From the NCBI GenBank assembly GCA_914767715.1, contig OU612070.1, positions 141,501-205,500 on the forward strand: a DNA stretch of 64,000 nt, read 5' to 3'. A program made the translations under genes and the position numbers. Each line of letters starts with the position of its first letter. Within the stretch, counting starts at the first letter, position 1. The DNA comes from Membranipora membranacea (lineage: Eukaryota > Bryozoa > Gymnolaemata > Cheilostomatida > Membraniporidae). Positions 38,701 to 53,700 of the stretch are shown here, in pieces. The notes under the pieces were generated by a model. It made no database searches. It saw only the letters and a program-made list of their open reading frames with translations, and was not told where the DNA came from.

Positions 38701-41700
38701 TTCTATTAGGATATGATATCAAATTTTTACGTATCATGAGACATATATCCCTATATCACTACATAAATATACCACTATACCACCATATCACATATAGCTA
38801 CATCACATATAGCTACATCACATATCGCTACATCACATATAGCTACATCACATATAGCTATATCACATATAGCTACATCACATATAGCTACATCACATAT
38901 AGCTACATCACATATAGCTACATCACATATAGCTACATCACATATAGCTACATCACATATAGCTACATCACATATCGCTACATCACATATAGCTACATCA
39001 CATATCGCTACATCACATATAGCTACATCACATATAGCTACATCACATATAGCTACATCACATATAGCTACATCACATATAGCTACATCACATATAGCTA
39101 CATCACATATAGCTACATCACAAATAGCTACATCACATATAGCTACATCACATATAGCTACATCACATATAGCTACATCACATATAGCTACATCACATAT
39201 CGCTACATCACATATAGCTACATCACATATAGCTACATCACATATAGCTACATCACATATAGCTAAATGACATATCTCTATATAACTATATCACAAGCAC
39301 ATAACATACACTTATACTTACATATCATCCATATCAGGACCTCCTCCGTAAGTCATCATATCAATCTCCATATCCATATCCATCATCTCCTCAGCTAACA
39401 TCGGATCTACCATCATCATCTCCCTCATCTCATCTCTCTGCATCATCCTCAGTAAGTCTATAGATCTCATATCCTCTCCTATACCTGCTGAGCCGGGGCC
39501 GCCTCCTCCGCCCCCCTCCGACGGGTACGGTGGAGCTGAGTACTTAGCTATCATCTCTATCAACGGATCACCCATCAAATCTTATTAACAAATACAGCCA
39601 GTGGTGTAAGGATCCATACTAAACCAGCATAAATGCATCGATGAGATCACAGGAAACACTGGGTAAACGCTAATACAAGTTACATCATCAATCATCACAA
39701 AACACTAAGTGAGCTAAGAGTGTGTCTGGTTGTGGTACTGACCTGGTTTAGACTGAGCTCCTCGTGATGTAGATGGGTGACTCCTGCCTCCCCCATGATC
39801 ACCTCGTGAGGGGGATGAATCTCTATCCACCCCTGAGCTGGCAGCAGCAGCAGCTTCAGCGGCAGCGTAATCCTCCGGATCGTCCTCATTATCTACTACA
39901 TCCAGATTAGCTCTCTCACCTACAAACCCACCATATTATATCATATACATATAGACAAATCTGATTAATGTGTGCCCTGCCCTATTGAGTGTGATAGTGG
40001 AAGTGATAGTGGAAGTGATAGTGGAGTGATGGTTGAAGTTACTCATTACGTCAGATAGTCATAGTGGTGAGTGATATTTTAGTATCAAGTGTTTAAACTA
40101 CTGCTGCAATTACATGAAATGTGTGCCAATTGTATTCTGTATAGGACAAAGGAAACAAATTGAGGTTTCAATCACATATATGTCAAACTCTAATCCCGCT
40201 TTATTTAAATCATAAATTAAATTTTTTTCAAATGTTTATGTTTCAAACTTATAAGAAATAACTGATATAGCAGACACTAACCTTCTACGATATCCGCGAT
40301 GACACACATGAGTGAATGTTTACCCCAGTGTCCGGCGTACGATTGTGATTTACTGTTATATCTGACATGTGTGACATTCGTGACAAGTTTGGTCAGCTGA
40401 TCAGATGTCAGAACTTCGCCAAGTTTAAGTGTCGGTCGGGCGGTTTGAGCAAGTCTACCACAAACCTATGTCAATAAATAATGATCAGACTCACCATTGT
40501 ACATAAAAGGTCAACTAAAGTGATGGCGAACACTTTTGTGTTTCATATATTTTTCGCAAATTGGTAATGAAAACTTCGAACAGTTCAAACAATTCCAAGG
40601 AACACTTTATTTCTTTTAGAATATTGAGGTAATTGCCATATATACCATATGACGAGGAGGAGGAGGATGAAGGATGAGATACTAACCTTACAGGCGAGTA
40701 TAAACATATCAGTATGACAGGAGAAGTTAGCTTTAAGTATTAGAGACATAAGACCTCTAACTACAGGTAATACTACATGTCTCTCTAATACTACATAGGA
40801 CTTCCTCCCAAATCTCATTTTAGCTGCTGCAGAGGGTGGAACTAAAATACAATTATAAAAAAAACATTTAATGTTACCATGATACATTGAAAATTGTACC
40901 ACATTAAAATCTCAACAGTTACACATATCACAATGATGTAATAAATATATAGAAGATATAAATATTTACACACATAAGATATATATATATAATATATAAT
41001 ATTTACACATATCAGGATCCATATCTCCTCTCATCATCATCATCATCCTTCGTCTCATTCTGGGATCTGCGTAATGTTCCATCTCTAATCTACGCATCCT
41101 CATTATATCTCTCTCGTTCTGTCAATTATGTAAATAAGGGAAATCAATATGTAAACTATAATCTTCTTCATTTGGACCGCCAATACGGTGACTAATACAG
41201 CACAAACTATATCACAGCACTCAAGTTCTGATAATTCCTTATGATTTTCTATATTAGGAATCAAACACCCAGATCCCGCTGATTATACACATAAGTAGAT
41301 AAAGGGGTGTCAACATTCAGGTTTAGTTTTCACATTGTTTTGCGGTTTTTCTGTAGTCTTTTTGGCAAGCTTTCAGCAGCCACCCCTAGTCACACAATAT
41401 ATTAGATCCATCAGGATTTTTAACCGTCCTAATTTCTGGCGATAAGATAGAATTTCAGAGTATTGAAGTTAGCCTACCCTCATCATCATGTGCTGTCTCA
41501 TCATCATTCTCTCCCTGTGGCGGGCTGACATAGAGGGATGTCGGGTTGGAGGTGGGTTGTTACCCCCAGAGGAAGGTATATTAAATCTCTTTCTCATGGC
41601 TAGTTGTGTTCTCTCTTGCTTAGCCCTGCTTCTAGATGATTGTCTGTTAAACATCTACAGAATTCAATACATTAAAATGACAACCATTTATTATATATAT

Positions 41701-44700
41701 ATATATAGGCATACATATAATATCATAATATCCCTATTATATACGTCGTAAATCTGTTAATCTGAGCGAATGTAAGGATTTAGGAGGAAGGCAGGTTGGG
41801 CAATGTGATGTTCAGTTGGCTGGCCCCAGCAATGCGCAGACTTATTATTAAGAATAGGGACTTACTTTTTTCTTAGTTAAAGCCGTATCACTGATAAGAA
41901 ACTCCCATCTATCCATAAGAAGAGGCTCGTCTATATCAAAATTAGCGTCTGTCAGTCTGGATATAAATAGTAATAACCAGCTAACAAGCTCCATATCCAC
42001 AAAACCTGAAAAGTACAGAGAAGTTAATACTGAGGCTGAAACATAGTGTTACAGATTCACATGGATCATGGTACTTACTTACAGTGAGTATTTGTGGTAT
42101 AAAATTCTTACTCGTAGTATTTGTGGTATAATAGTACTTACCTAGTAGTGAGTATATGTGGTATATAGTACTTACTAGTAGTGAGTATATGTGGTATATA
42201 GTACATAGTAGCAGTGAGCATTTGTGGTATAATAGTGGCATTTGTGGTATAATAGTACTTACTCGTAGTGAGTATATGTGGTATATAGTACTTACTAGTA
42301 GTGAGTATATGTGGTATATAGTACATAGTAGCGGTGAGCATTTGTGGTATAATAGTGGCATTTGTGGTATAATAGTACTTACTAGTAGTGAGTATATGTG
42401 GTATATAGTACTTACTAGTAGTGAGTATATGTGGTATATAGTACATAGTAGCGAGCATTTGTTGTATAATAGTGGCATTTGTGGTATAATAGTACTTACT
42501 AGTAGTAAGTATATGTGGTATATAGTACTTACTAGCAGTGAGTATATGTGGTATATAGTACTTACTAGTGAAGATTTGTGGTATATAGTACTTACTCGTA
42601 GTAGGTACTTGAGCAGTTAGAGGTGCGAGTTGTTTGGATAACAGGTCCAGCACATTTCCACAAACTCTCTGCGAGGCTCTCTTACCATTCTGTAAACTTC
42701 TGTGAGCCATCGACACCAGCAAACCGAAAACCCTACAAATATAATCATATCGAATAATTAGAGAATTGACAAGATTGACTGGTCCAAATGTAGGTATGTT
42801 ATGTTTGATTTTAAATTATGTTATAGAATTTAGGACAGGGCTTTGTTTATATGGAAATTTCATTTAATTTACATTATCGAATGAGTCAACACACCTATGA
42901 CTACAAGCAACGATGACAAATACGAACTGATTGATTGCAGTCAGTGATATTTACAAAAAGAGATCCTACTTTAGTTTAGGGAAGTCACTGGTGTTTGCAG
43001 ATTTAAAGAGTTCCAGTAGAATCTGTTCATATAACTGTCCGTACCATTTCTGTCCACTGCATACCTGTACTATCAAATTACCTGTAGATATAAATAGCAC
43101 ATTATATATCAGTTATATAATAGTAGTCAGTCTCAGACTAGACGGTAAACTACCTGACTGTCAGGAGATAAAATGAAGTATAATCCATAATCTATAATCT
43201 ATGATCTACAATCTATAATCTACAATCTACAATCTATAATCTACAATCTATAATCTACAATCTACAATCTACAATCTACAATCTATAATCTATAATCTAT
43301 AATCTAAGGTAGACTAGAAGAGCCCAGTTATAATGATGATCATACAAACTTTACTTTAACCGTTCAAAATCGCCACATAACAATCTTATAAGAACGTGTT
43401 TTACAAGGAAAAACATTCACAATTAAATGCATCATCAAGTTAAAAGAGAAATAAAAAATTAAAAATGATACCGTATAGGAGAGATAATTAAGTAAGAAGA
43501 CTCACCAGTGAGAAGCTGTATACGCCTGCTGCCATGTATACATAAATGTAAGAATAGTTTTTTGGCAGCATCTGCAGATACAGTACTATACAAGTCTGCT
43601 GGTATTAACTCCTTATTAGGTCTGTTAACTAACACTGATAATAAAGCTTCTATCAGGTATCTCAGCTTATCTCTACTGGGTGGAGACTCAGAACCTGATC
43701 CTGCAGTACCTGAGTGCTGTGTGGCTGTGGGTAGTACGCCCCGCAATCTGCAACACATAAAAACGTAGACCTTATATACAACAAAGGAAGAAATTCTCCA
43801 GCTCATGATTTCTCACACATGCAACAAGATGTTTAGATGAGATAGCCTCTTATCCGCTATTATCTGATGATCATTACATTAGAAGTGAGTTGTAAATGTT
43901 TGGCTTGCAAATACAACTCAAAATTATTGTTAGGATGCCTCTTTTTGAGGGTGAGGGGGTTGAATATAATGTTTCACCAGCGTGTCATCGTAACAGTTAA
44001 GTACTTACCGTTTGATGGCGTTAGTTGCAAGGTTCAGTTGTAGTTGATATTTCTGACATTCTTCATGAGCTTGCTGAATTTGTAATGTCAGCTCATTTTC
44101 TTCTTTCTCTACGTCTAGTGACTGATTCTCAGCATTCTATAAATCAAATTATTTATGTTGTCACGCTGGCATATAACAAACAATAACATTATTTCTATGA
44201 ACCAACTGCCTTTTTTGTCAGCAGTGATCATATATAATTGAGTCAGCAGTTTAAAATATGACAGGTAGACTCTCTATCCATACCTGTAGTAGCTGTCGGA
44301 GACGACCACACGCCAATTTAAAGCAGCAGCGGATATCTTCAGCTGCTGCTGAGTAAACACTGATCTGTCTCCAGACTTCTTCTGGTGTTCTCAGAGCTAC
44401 TATATTACTACTCGTCTCCCAGGGGAACACATAGGCGTGTCCATAAAACACTCCTAGAGGTATTCGGTATGTCTGTCCTGAGCCGTTACTCTTAGGTGCG
44501 TAAGTTATCTATACAGAGGAGAATGTGAGCGCATCAGTTCAAACATCAAACTCATCATCATGCACATTATCATTGCGTTCGTGCAACTAAAATATTAACA
44601 GCAAAATTGACACCTGCACCATCGGGAGCACCTGTCTCCTTCAAAGGGAGTACCTCTCTCTGTCATAGTGCACCTCACTCTGTCAGAGGGAGCACCTGTC

Positions 44701-47700
44701 TCAGTCAGAGGGAGCACCTATGTCTGTCAGAGGGAGTACCTCTCTCTGTCAGAGGGAGCACCTGTCTCAGTCAGAGGGAGCACCTGTGTCTGTCAGAGGG
44801 AGTACCTCTCTCTGTCAGAGGGAGCACCTGTGTCTGTTAGAGGAAGCACCTGTCCCAGTCATAGTGCACCTGTCCCTGAGAGAGGGAGCACCTGTCTCTG
44901 TCAGAGGGAGCACCTGTCTCTGAGAGAGGGAGCACCTGTCTCTGAGAGAGGGAGCACCTGTCTCTGAGAGAGGGAGCACCTGTCTCTGTCATAGTGAGCA
45001 CCTGTCTCTGAGAGAGGGAGCACCTGTCTCTGTCGGAGGGAGCACCTGTCTCTGATATGGCGGAACTTACCTTGAGGAATCGACAGACACAGGCAGGTTG
45101 TATATCAGAGAGTACGAGACATTTAGTATTTATATCTGAGCACACAACCAGTCTTTGAGCGTCTACAGTTTCTCCTTCTAACCATATATCTATAGCTAAT
45201 GATGTCACATCAGCACAGGCAGGTATTACTACATCTGTTAGTCTGACAGGCTGTCCAAAATCTAACACCACAAACCGCCGAGTGTCTAAATAAAAACAGA
45301 AAATACATAGTTCAGTACTCAAAAATAGCAATGTAAAAACGAACCATCACCAGTTATCAGGTTCTTTACTTAGTTATGTTTCTAGCGTAATGCAGCTACG
45401 GGTTTCTTGTATGTAATAAAATGACAAAACAACATCCAATATATTGTATTCTATTGTCCTTTCAATTTTCTGGCTGTATAACGTTGGACTATCACAGCCT
45501 CTCTATTTATGATCTTATGATCAAGAATCACCAGTACACTCTATCATCAGTTCACTCTATATACTTACTACCTGAGCTCATACGTCCGGCTACCAGAGTA
45601 AACTCATTAGGAGGCTGTAGTATAGACTGTATACTAGGATAGGGTGAGGTGTAGATAGACTGAGAGCCGGTCTTCTTAGCCTGAGATCCGCCCAGATTAG
45701 CTGCGTCTGGTACACTCATACCCTCTCCTTCCTTCAGTTTGGGGGGAGCCATGACTGCCGGGGTGGCTGAGTGGGTAGGGACGGGATACATGGCTACATA
45801 TTTAGTAGATTTGGCTTTAGCTGCCTCCACATCAGCTACATACAGATAATATAATAGGTAGACTTAAATAGTGACACTGTGTATAACATAACGTCTGAAT
45901 TCGGAATAATAGTAACACAACGTCACAGTGACAACATAGTAAAGTTCATCACACTAATCTAACTATGAGACTTACTTTTGAGAGTTTTACTGAAAGCTTC
46001 TATAGCAGCGGGTACATTTATCTCTGATGATGACTCTCCTTCTGCTCCTCCTCCTCCCGCTCCTGCTCCAAACATCTGCTGGGTTATAAAATAGATATAT
46101 AATCGTTGCTTATATAACAATAATATCATCATCACTTATATAACAATAATATCATTGATATAATTATAATAGAATGTCAGTATAATATAATCTTCCAGGT
46201 TCGTTGAAGAAGGGAGAATGTAGGAATACTTACACCCAAGGCGTGTTTGCCAACAAGTTTGTTCATTCCCTGTTTGAAGTTTTTCACTATCTGAGTAGCT
46301 TTCATGAGGACACTACCAGCTGTCTGTGGTATGTTTATAGGTAATCCTTCTGTAAGCGAGGCTGGATCAGGTGCGTTAGTACTACCGCTACCATAAAACA
46401 CTGGAGTCACATCTATAAATATGCGTATATCATCGTATCAGACTATCTAACCAACAATATACTGTGAGAGATCATTTACGGTCTTCTACAAACGTAGCTG
46501 TGGTAGGGAGTAAATAACTCAAAACAAGATACAGAAATCTTTGTTGCAGACACACAATCTCCTTAGTGTACGAAGTCTGTGATAAAGCAGTAAGATATGA
46601 ATCATTGACATACTTGGATTGTTTCCGATGGTCACATGTAGATATTCACTGTATCCGTTTATACTGAACTGTAGAGGTTCTACTTCTAATAATCCAGATA
46701 CTCTGAGATTTAGCTGCTCTCCAGCTGTTAGTCCCTGACTACTCGGATTCATCAAATCTACTGATGTCGGCTAATAAACATAACATATATAAATCAGTAT
46801 GTGAGCAGGGTGATACAACTCCAAATTATAAAGTATATATAATAGAGCTCGCGTATAGTTACAGCCTCAACAATATAATATTGTGCCATAAACCTTCAGA
46901 GAAGGTCAAGATGTGTACTTCTGTATGAATATTAGGATAATATTGAAAGCAGAAACAGAAAGAACTTTTCTCTAGCACCATTTTGTTCTGAGGATAGTCA
47001 CGGAACAGCAAAGTTCACCAATGTCAGAAGATAACTCGGTATTTGAGCTTCTTATTTATCAATATATAGACCTATATAATGAAGGCAGCAGTAAAATCCA
47101 GGGATTGATTGTAAGAGAGACTTACGACTTCCTCTTTAGGTAGAGGTTTCTGTGATGTAGCTTGAGCATAGCTAGTACCGGGTGTTAGAGCTGACTGACT
47201 GACAAATAGTGGTAAGCTGGAGTCGAATACTTCACAATCATACGGACAGCTCGTCATACCATATCTATAATACATTACGACCGCAGCATTATATAACGAT
47301 GAGAACATACTACTATCCGGTTTCTGTCAGTATACATATATGTATCAGTGTATACGTTCGAATCTGAGAGAGTTAATATCTGTATATATCTGAGAGAGTT
47401 AATATCTGTATATATCTGAGAGAGAGAGAGAGTTAATATCTGTATATATCTGAGAGAGTTAATATGTGTATATATCTGAGAGAGAGAGTTAATATGTGTA
47501 TATATCTGAGAGAGAGAGAGAGAGTTAATATCTGTATATATCTGAGAGAGAGAGAGAGTTAATATCTGTATATATCTGAGAGAGAGAGTTAATATGCACA
47601 TACTGATAAGATAACGATATGAAATAGATCTAACCTTGAGAGACGCGACATGTCGGTATCAGCGAATCCGTGACAGTAAGAACTGGATAGAGAAACTAAC

Positions 47701-50700
47701 AACTCACAAACCTGTAAATCATCACAATATCACCATATTCAGCGTGTTATATAGAGATATGTCTGTGCATGAAGTCGTAGTTCAAAATTTTGAATCATAA
47801 TTCTGCAGATAATCAATGTACAAACTTGATGACTGACACGCCCAGTAGTAATATAGCGATATTAGCGTGTTTTATCTAACAGTAGGTATATAAGGAAGTA
47901 TAGTTAGCTGATGATAGCGATGTGATGTGTTTACCTTGAGGGCTACTTTACCAGAGTTTAGAGATTTAACTCTGCCTAGTATGAGGAAGTAAGCTTGTAG
48001 CGCACCAGATGATCGAGCTTCTCTCAGCTTATACATGTTAGTGAGAAGTGAGTCTAGTATCCTATTACTGAATCTTACTACCTGTCCTTTATCTCCAAGT
48101 CTTCGACTCAATCTAAATGATTAATATAACATAACATGAACAACAACGTCCTTGGTTGCGTTTAATTCAGCATCGAAAACTAAATAAATCTTATACTTTT
48201 CTACACTACAACAAAACACCTCATTACAGCAAAGAGCCTGATAATCACTTAAACTCCGCATTTAGAATATCAGAATTGACATATATCTGAAACGTAACAT
48301 AAGTTCCACAATCACATAGATATTATTTCAATATGTGTGATATTTGTTTTTGTATAGGAACTCAGTCTATTAGGAACTAAACCACTATGGGTCATCTAGA
48401 CAAAAGATACACAGAGTATATAAGTTAGGGATAATTAATGATATACTTACTCAGTACAGGCTGTTAGAAGTCTAGAGAATGCGTGACTAGATGATCGAGT
48501 TCCGTGTATGAGACAATTCTCTACTAACTCATCGAGATGAGACTCCACCACATCCAGTACTGTCTTATCGTAACTCCTTGTCGTCACGTCATTCATCTGT
48601 AGAGAGGCTATCCATGTCAGCAGTCTCATAGATATAACTCTATTCTGTTCTACTGCTCGCAGCTGTGTACCTACATCAGCTTGTAACAATCCTTGATAAG
48701 ACACCTCAACAAGAGAGCGGTGTAAATCTCTGTGCTCTAACATCGCTAGCCTGGTAACCTACACATACAAAATAAAGTAAGTAACTACACCACCAGTCTC
48801 GAATCTCTCACTCATAAAATAGGGTAAGTAACAAAGGTAAGTAAATATGATCTTACGCGTATTCAAACCAAAACATTACATTACATGATTGACCACAGAA
48901 CTAATGCAGAGAATATTGTTTACTATACTCACTCTCTCATGTTGAACTGTTGTAGATTTAGTTTTCCTCACAGATATTGAAATCTCGTCTATGAGATCCA
49001 TGCCTCTATTACTACCAAACATTGAACCACCATAGCCTCTAGGACCACCTCCTGAGTTACGGGGGGAGCTGCTGCGCCCCGAGCCACTTCCACCTTCATC
49101 TCGACTATATTGCTGGGACTTGGGCTGAGGAAAGAGGAACGGCTCCAGGGTGCTGTAAGATTTGTCTTTCTGTAAAAAGATTATCAGTATAACAAACAAA
49201 TACTTGACAACTAATTACATATGTTGAAATCATTTAGCAATCATCTCTGTTTTTAGGTCTTAGCATGCATATCAGTGAAGGAAGAACAGCTATGAATACA
49301 GGCAAGGAAGGGCGTACTTATTACATGAAAGGCGGCAGAGAACATCCTTTCTTCAGTTGATCAAGTGAAATGAAAAATTGCCAAATTAAGCCTGAACCCC
49401 ATCTAACCAACGGCCAGCTCGGAAATTGCTGAATGAAATACTACAAGTCGGTGACAGTGAATAATTGTGAGCATCACAAAGAGCTAAGAGAAGAGACTGA
49501 GAGAAAGAAAGAGAGAATGTCTCACCTTATAATCTGATTCAGATCTTGAGTACTTCATGTATATAACCAGAGATCTAGGTTTGATTTTGAGCAGAGCTGG
49601 GGACGTTAGTGTGACGATCCCTGACTGACCGGACACATCAGTACCTGACATGAAGCTAGCTGGAGCACACAGTAACTCTAGGTTATGTTTCTCTATGAAG
49701 GATTGAGGCAGGAATGTATCTGAGCTACTCCCACCGCTGCCTCCGCTGAGGGGACGCGATGTCGGCAGCTTCTGTTAACATCAAACAATAAAATAATATA
49801 ATCATTATATCTGATAAATAATATAATACAATCCCCATTGTATACACATAATCAGGTGATGATCACTTAGCTGTGACTGAGTGACAAACAAGAGAATATT
49901 ATATCATTAGTGAGGACTGAAATTTGTCCCATCTTACATAGCTAAGATATTAGTATATCGCACAGAAGAAATACTGTCACAACAGCAGTGAAATACCAAG
50001 GTAATACTCACCCCTAGTGTCAGATTTCTGTTCTCTAGTTTATAACAGAGTAAAGCTATTTTGACATCAGGTATTTCAGTAGCTGAAGGTCTCAGTGAGA
50101 ATTTAACCTCTACATGACCTATGCTGCTGATTTTAGGTAGAGATAACTCTATAACATGTTCTCTTGTTCCTGTATCACTCTCAGGCTAACAAAAATACAC
50201 ATCAAACATCAAATCATCACTAAACAACAGCAGAGGTGTCTATCAATGACAATAAATTATTATACAGCACGCAGTCACCGGTATGATGTTTGATCGTCAT
50301 GTGGACTCGGCCCCTCATATATAACACTGATTGTTACATGAGTATATATATAGTATATAATATATAACATATAGTAATATAGTACCTGCAGTCTCCACGT
50401 TCTGGTAGCGTTAGCAGTAGATTGATCAGTACTAGATCCCGGAGCTCCAGTGATGTGTACACTCTGCTGTAGATGTTGTGGATGTTTTCTCTGTACCTGT
50501 TCTTGTTGTACTTCCTGCCAGCACGGAGGTAGAGTAGCAGTAAACTTACCGCTCAGATTCTCACACTCAGTCAGGCGTGACAGCTGATTTAGACTCTGTA
50601 CTGTGAGCGGAGCCTCAAACAAGTCGTGTACTTCTGTGTAACAATATAATATCAGTTTTTTTAGAACAAAAAAAACATGTATAAATACAGTGTTACGTAG

Positions 50701-53700
50701 ATATTAAGCCTAAGAATAATAAAAGCGTCGAGTAGAGAATAACATAGATGTTACCTTTGAGTGATGTATTAGATTTAGGATTAGACACCATATCCTCAGA
50801 TACAGATCCTATAGATGGAGTAACTGGATTAACTTGTAACATAACAATGTTACCTTGTGATGTAGATACACATATCCTGTCTATTCCTGTAGATAAAAGA
50901 TAAATAAGCTGTTAGGGTAGAATCCTCTCATATACTGATGGACATGTGTTCTGTAGCCAACAAGAAGATAAAAATATCTAGTTGGCTATCTGTTACGGTG
51001 AAAATACATTTTTGGTTGCTTTAGGCGTCATTAGTTTTACCAAAAGCTAAATAGTTGATAGACTACTATATGTGTTTCATATGTATACAAGCTGAGTTTT
51101 ACCTGAACAGTAGACTGACTGAAGAAAATTGTGCTGCTTACTGCTGTATGTGATTATCTCCCTCAACTGCTTAACATTCATCAGCTGTTATAGAGACCGG
51201 GTTAATATTAATATAAACATCAGTTATCTACTCATGCATTAAAGAACAGACAACTCCCAGTTAACTGATACACCATCATAACATGTGACATCAGGGAGGG
51301 TGGAAGGTATACCAGCCTCCCTGATGACATGGTGATTTATTAGCTGATCCTTCCTTACAGTAACAAAATATAAACAGCAAACAAAATTCACAAGTTGAAT
51401 CGAATTTTTGATTTGCAAATTTGGAGTCCAAAAAGCTGAATCTTACTATTGGACTCCAAATTTGCAAATAAAAAATTATTATAGCGAATCTACAAGCAGA
51501 TACGTGAAAGTAACACATTTATATCAACAGAGATGTCTCCAAGTCCTTTAGATAGACAATTTATAAAAAATAGCCAATAAATACTTACAGTGATAGCCCC
51601 AGATCTGCGGGTACACATCATGTGATATACGGCACCGTCCTCATCCTCCCCCTCAGTCTCACGAGTAGATGTGAAATCTAGGCTAAGCTGATGTATATCC
51701 ACTATTAAGTCATCAGTTTTCTCAATGATTTTAGTCACTAATGGCGAGGGTCTCACTGATGGTAGTCCACCAGAAGTCTCCATCTGTAAAAACAATCATT
51801 ATTGCCTTATATGATATCTCACTCAGTTATATAATAGAGAATTATACACTTATCCGCTAAAGTTGTATCACCTAACAGAACTCAAAACCCAAAATTATGA
51901 AACAATAATGTGTGAGTGATGTGTTATATGACTGCTGCATTATACTGTAGCCTAGGATTAGATGTTATAGCAATATGTGTATGTATGTATGTATGTATGT
52001 ATGTATGTATGTATGTATGTATGTATGTATGTATGCATGCATGCATGTATGCATGTGTGTATGCGTGTATGCATGTATGTATGTATGTATGTATGTATGT
52101 ATGCATGCATGCATGCATGCATGCATGTGTGTATGCGTGTATGCGTGTATGCATGTATGTATGTATGTATGTATGTATGTCTGCATGCGTGCATGCGTGC
52201 ATGCATGCATGTATGTATGTATGTATGTATGTATGTGTGTATGTATGTGTGTATGTATGTGTGTATGTATGTGTGTATGTATGCGTGTATGTATGTGTGT
52301 ATGTATGTGTGTATGTATGTATGTATGTATGCGTGTATGTATGTGTGTATGTATGTGTGTATGTATGTGTGTATGTATGTGTGTATGTATGTGTGTATGT
52401 ATGTGTGTATGTATGTGTGTATGTATGTGTGTATGTATGTATGTATGTATGCGTGTATGTATGTGTGTATGTATGTATGTATGTATGTATGTATGTATGT
52501 ATGTGTGTATGTATGTGTGTATGTATGTATGTATGTATGTATGTATGTATGTATGTATGTGTGTATGTATGTATGTATGTATGTGTGTATGTATGTATGT
52601 ATGTATGTATGTGTGTATGTATGTGTGTATGTATGTATGTATGTATGTGTGTATGTATGTGTGTATGTATGTATGTATGTATGTATGTATGTATGTATGT
52701 ATGTGTGTATGTATATTAATGTATATTACCTGATATATAAGGAGAGCTCCAGCCTCACTTCCGTTACCACTAGAGTCAGCGGCAGCAGCAGTAGAATCAA
52801 CAGCACAGATATAAACGAGTAAACAACTCTTATCTAGACTTATCTCTAAACTTTTAACTATATATCCGGGCTTATCAAACCTACAATAATACAGTACATT
52901 AGTATAATAGTAGTATATATTATGTAACATGTCTGTAACATCAAATACTGAAATGTGAAGGCAAAAATATTTAGATGAGTTAAATATGGATAACTACAAA
53001 AAACACTGTAGCAGCAAGATCAGATATCACCACAAAGGAAACAGCGTGGAGGGTCTGATGATTGACAGAGTTCCCAACAATTAATATACTATATACACTG
53101 TAACCACCACCATATAATAGTATACTTACTGTGGGGGAATGTTTAGTTTAGTTATAGGGATGGCATCACCAGCCACCACTATTCCGTGTTCTCTGGGATC
53201 TTTAGGTGGCTCCTGCACTAAATACTTCTGTTCTAACATTATAGCTTCCTGTATCTGCTCTGGAGATCTATATTAGAACACACACATCAGAGAATATATT
53301 ATATATGATATGTGATGATAAACATATACACTACACTACCTGTACTAGTACTAGAGATATACACTACTCTACCTATCCTTAGGTTAGCATTAGGGATACA
53401 CGATATACATACAGGACTGTCCTCCCGACTAGATAAATATGACTGATTCTTACCCGAATGCAGCAGCCAGTGATTGCTCGATCTCTATTTTACCACCAGA
53501 GTTAGCGTAGAAAGTCTCACATCCGCTGTCATAAACACTCAGCTGTATCTTCTACAATATAATAACAGATAAGGTCTTAAAGCCTCGACAGTTCTGACAC
53601 TACTATTTACACCATTATACCTGTTGACACAGACGTTTGCTCTCAGAAATATCTAAGAGAATGAAGCCAGTTTCATTTTGATGATATTGGATACAGCTAA

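Noticed and set aside
38736-39266. Plus-strand 176-codon frame of YSYIT repeats
   Set aside because: Stop-free 15-bp repeat in an intron on the non-transcribed strand.
51924-52822. Overlapping open frames of MYVC and IHTY repeats
   Set aside because: Translation of an ATGT microsatellite in different frames.
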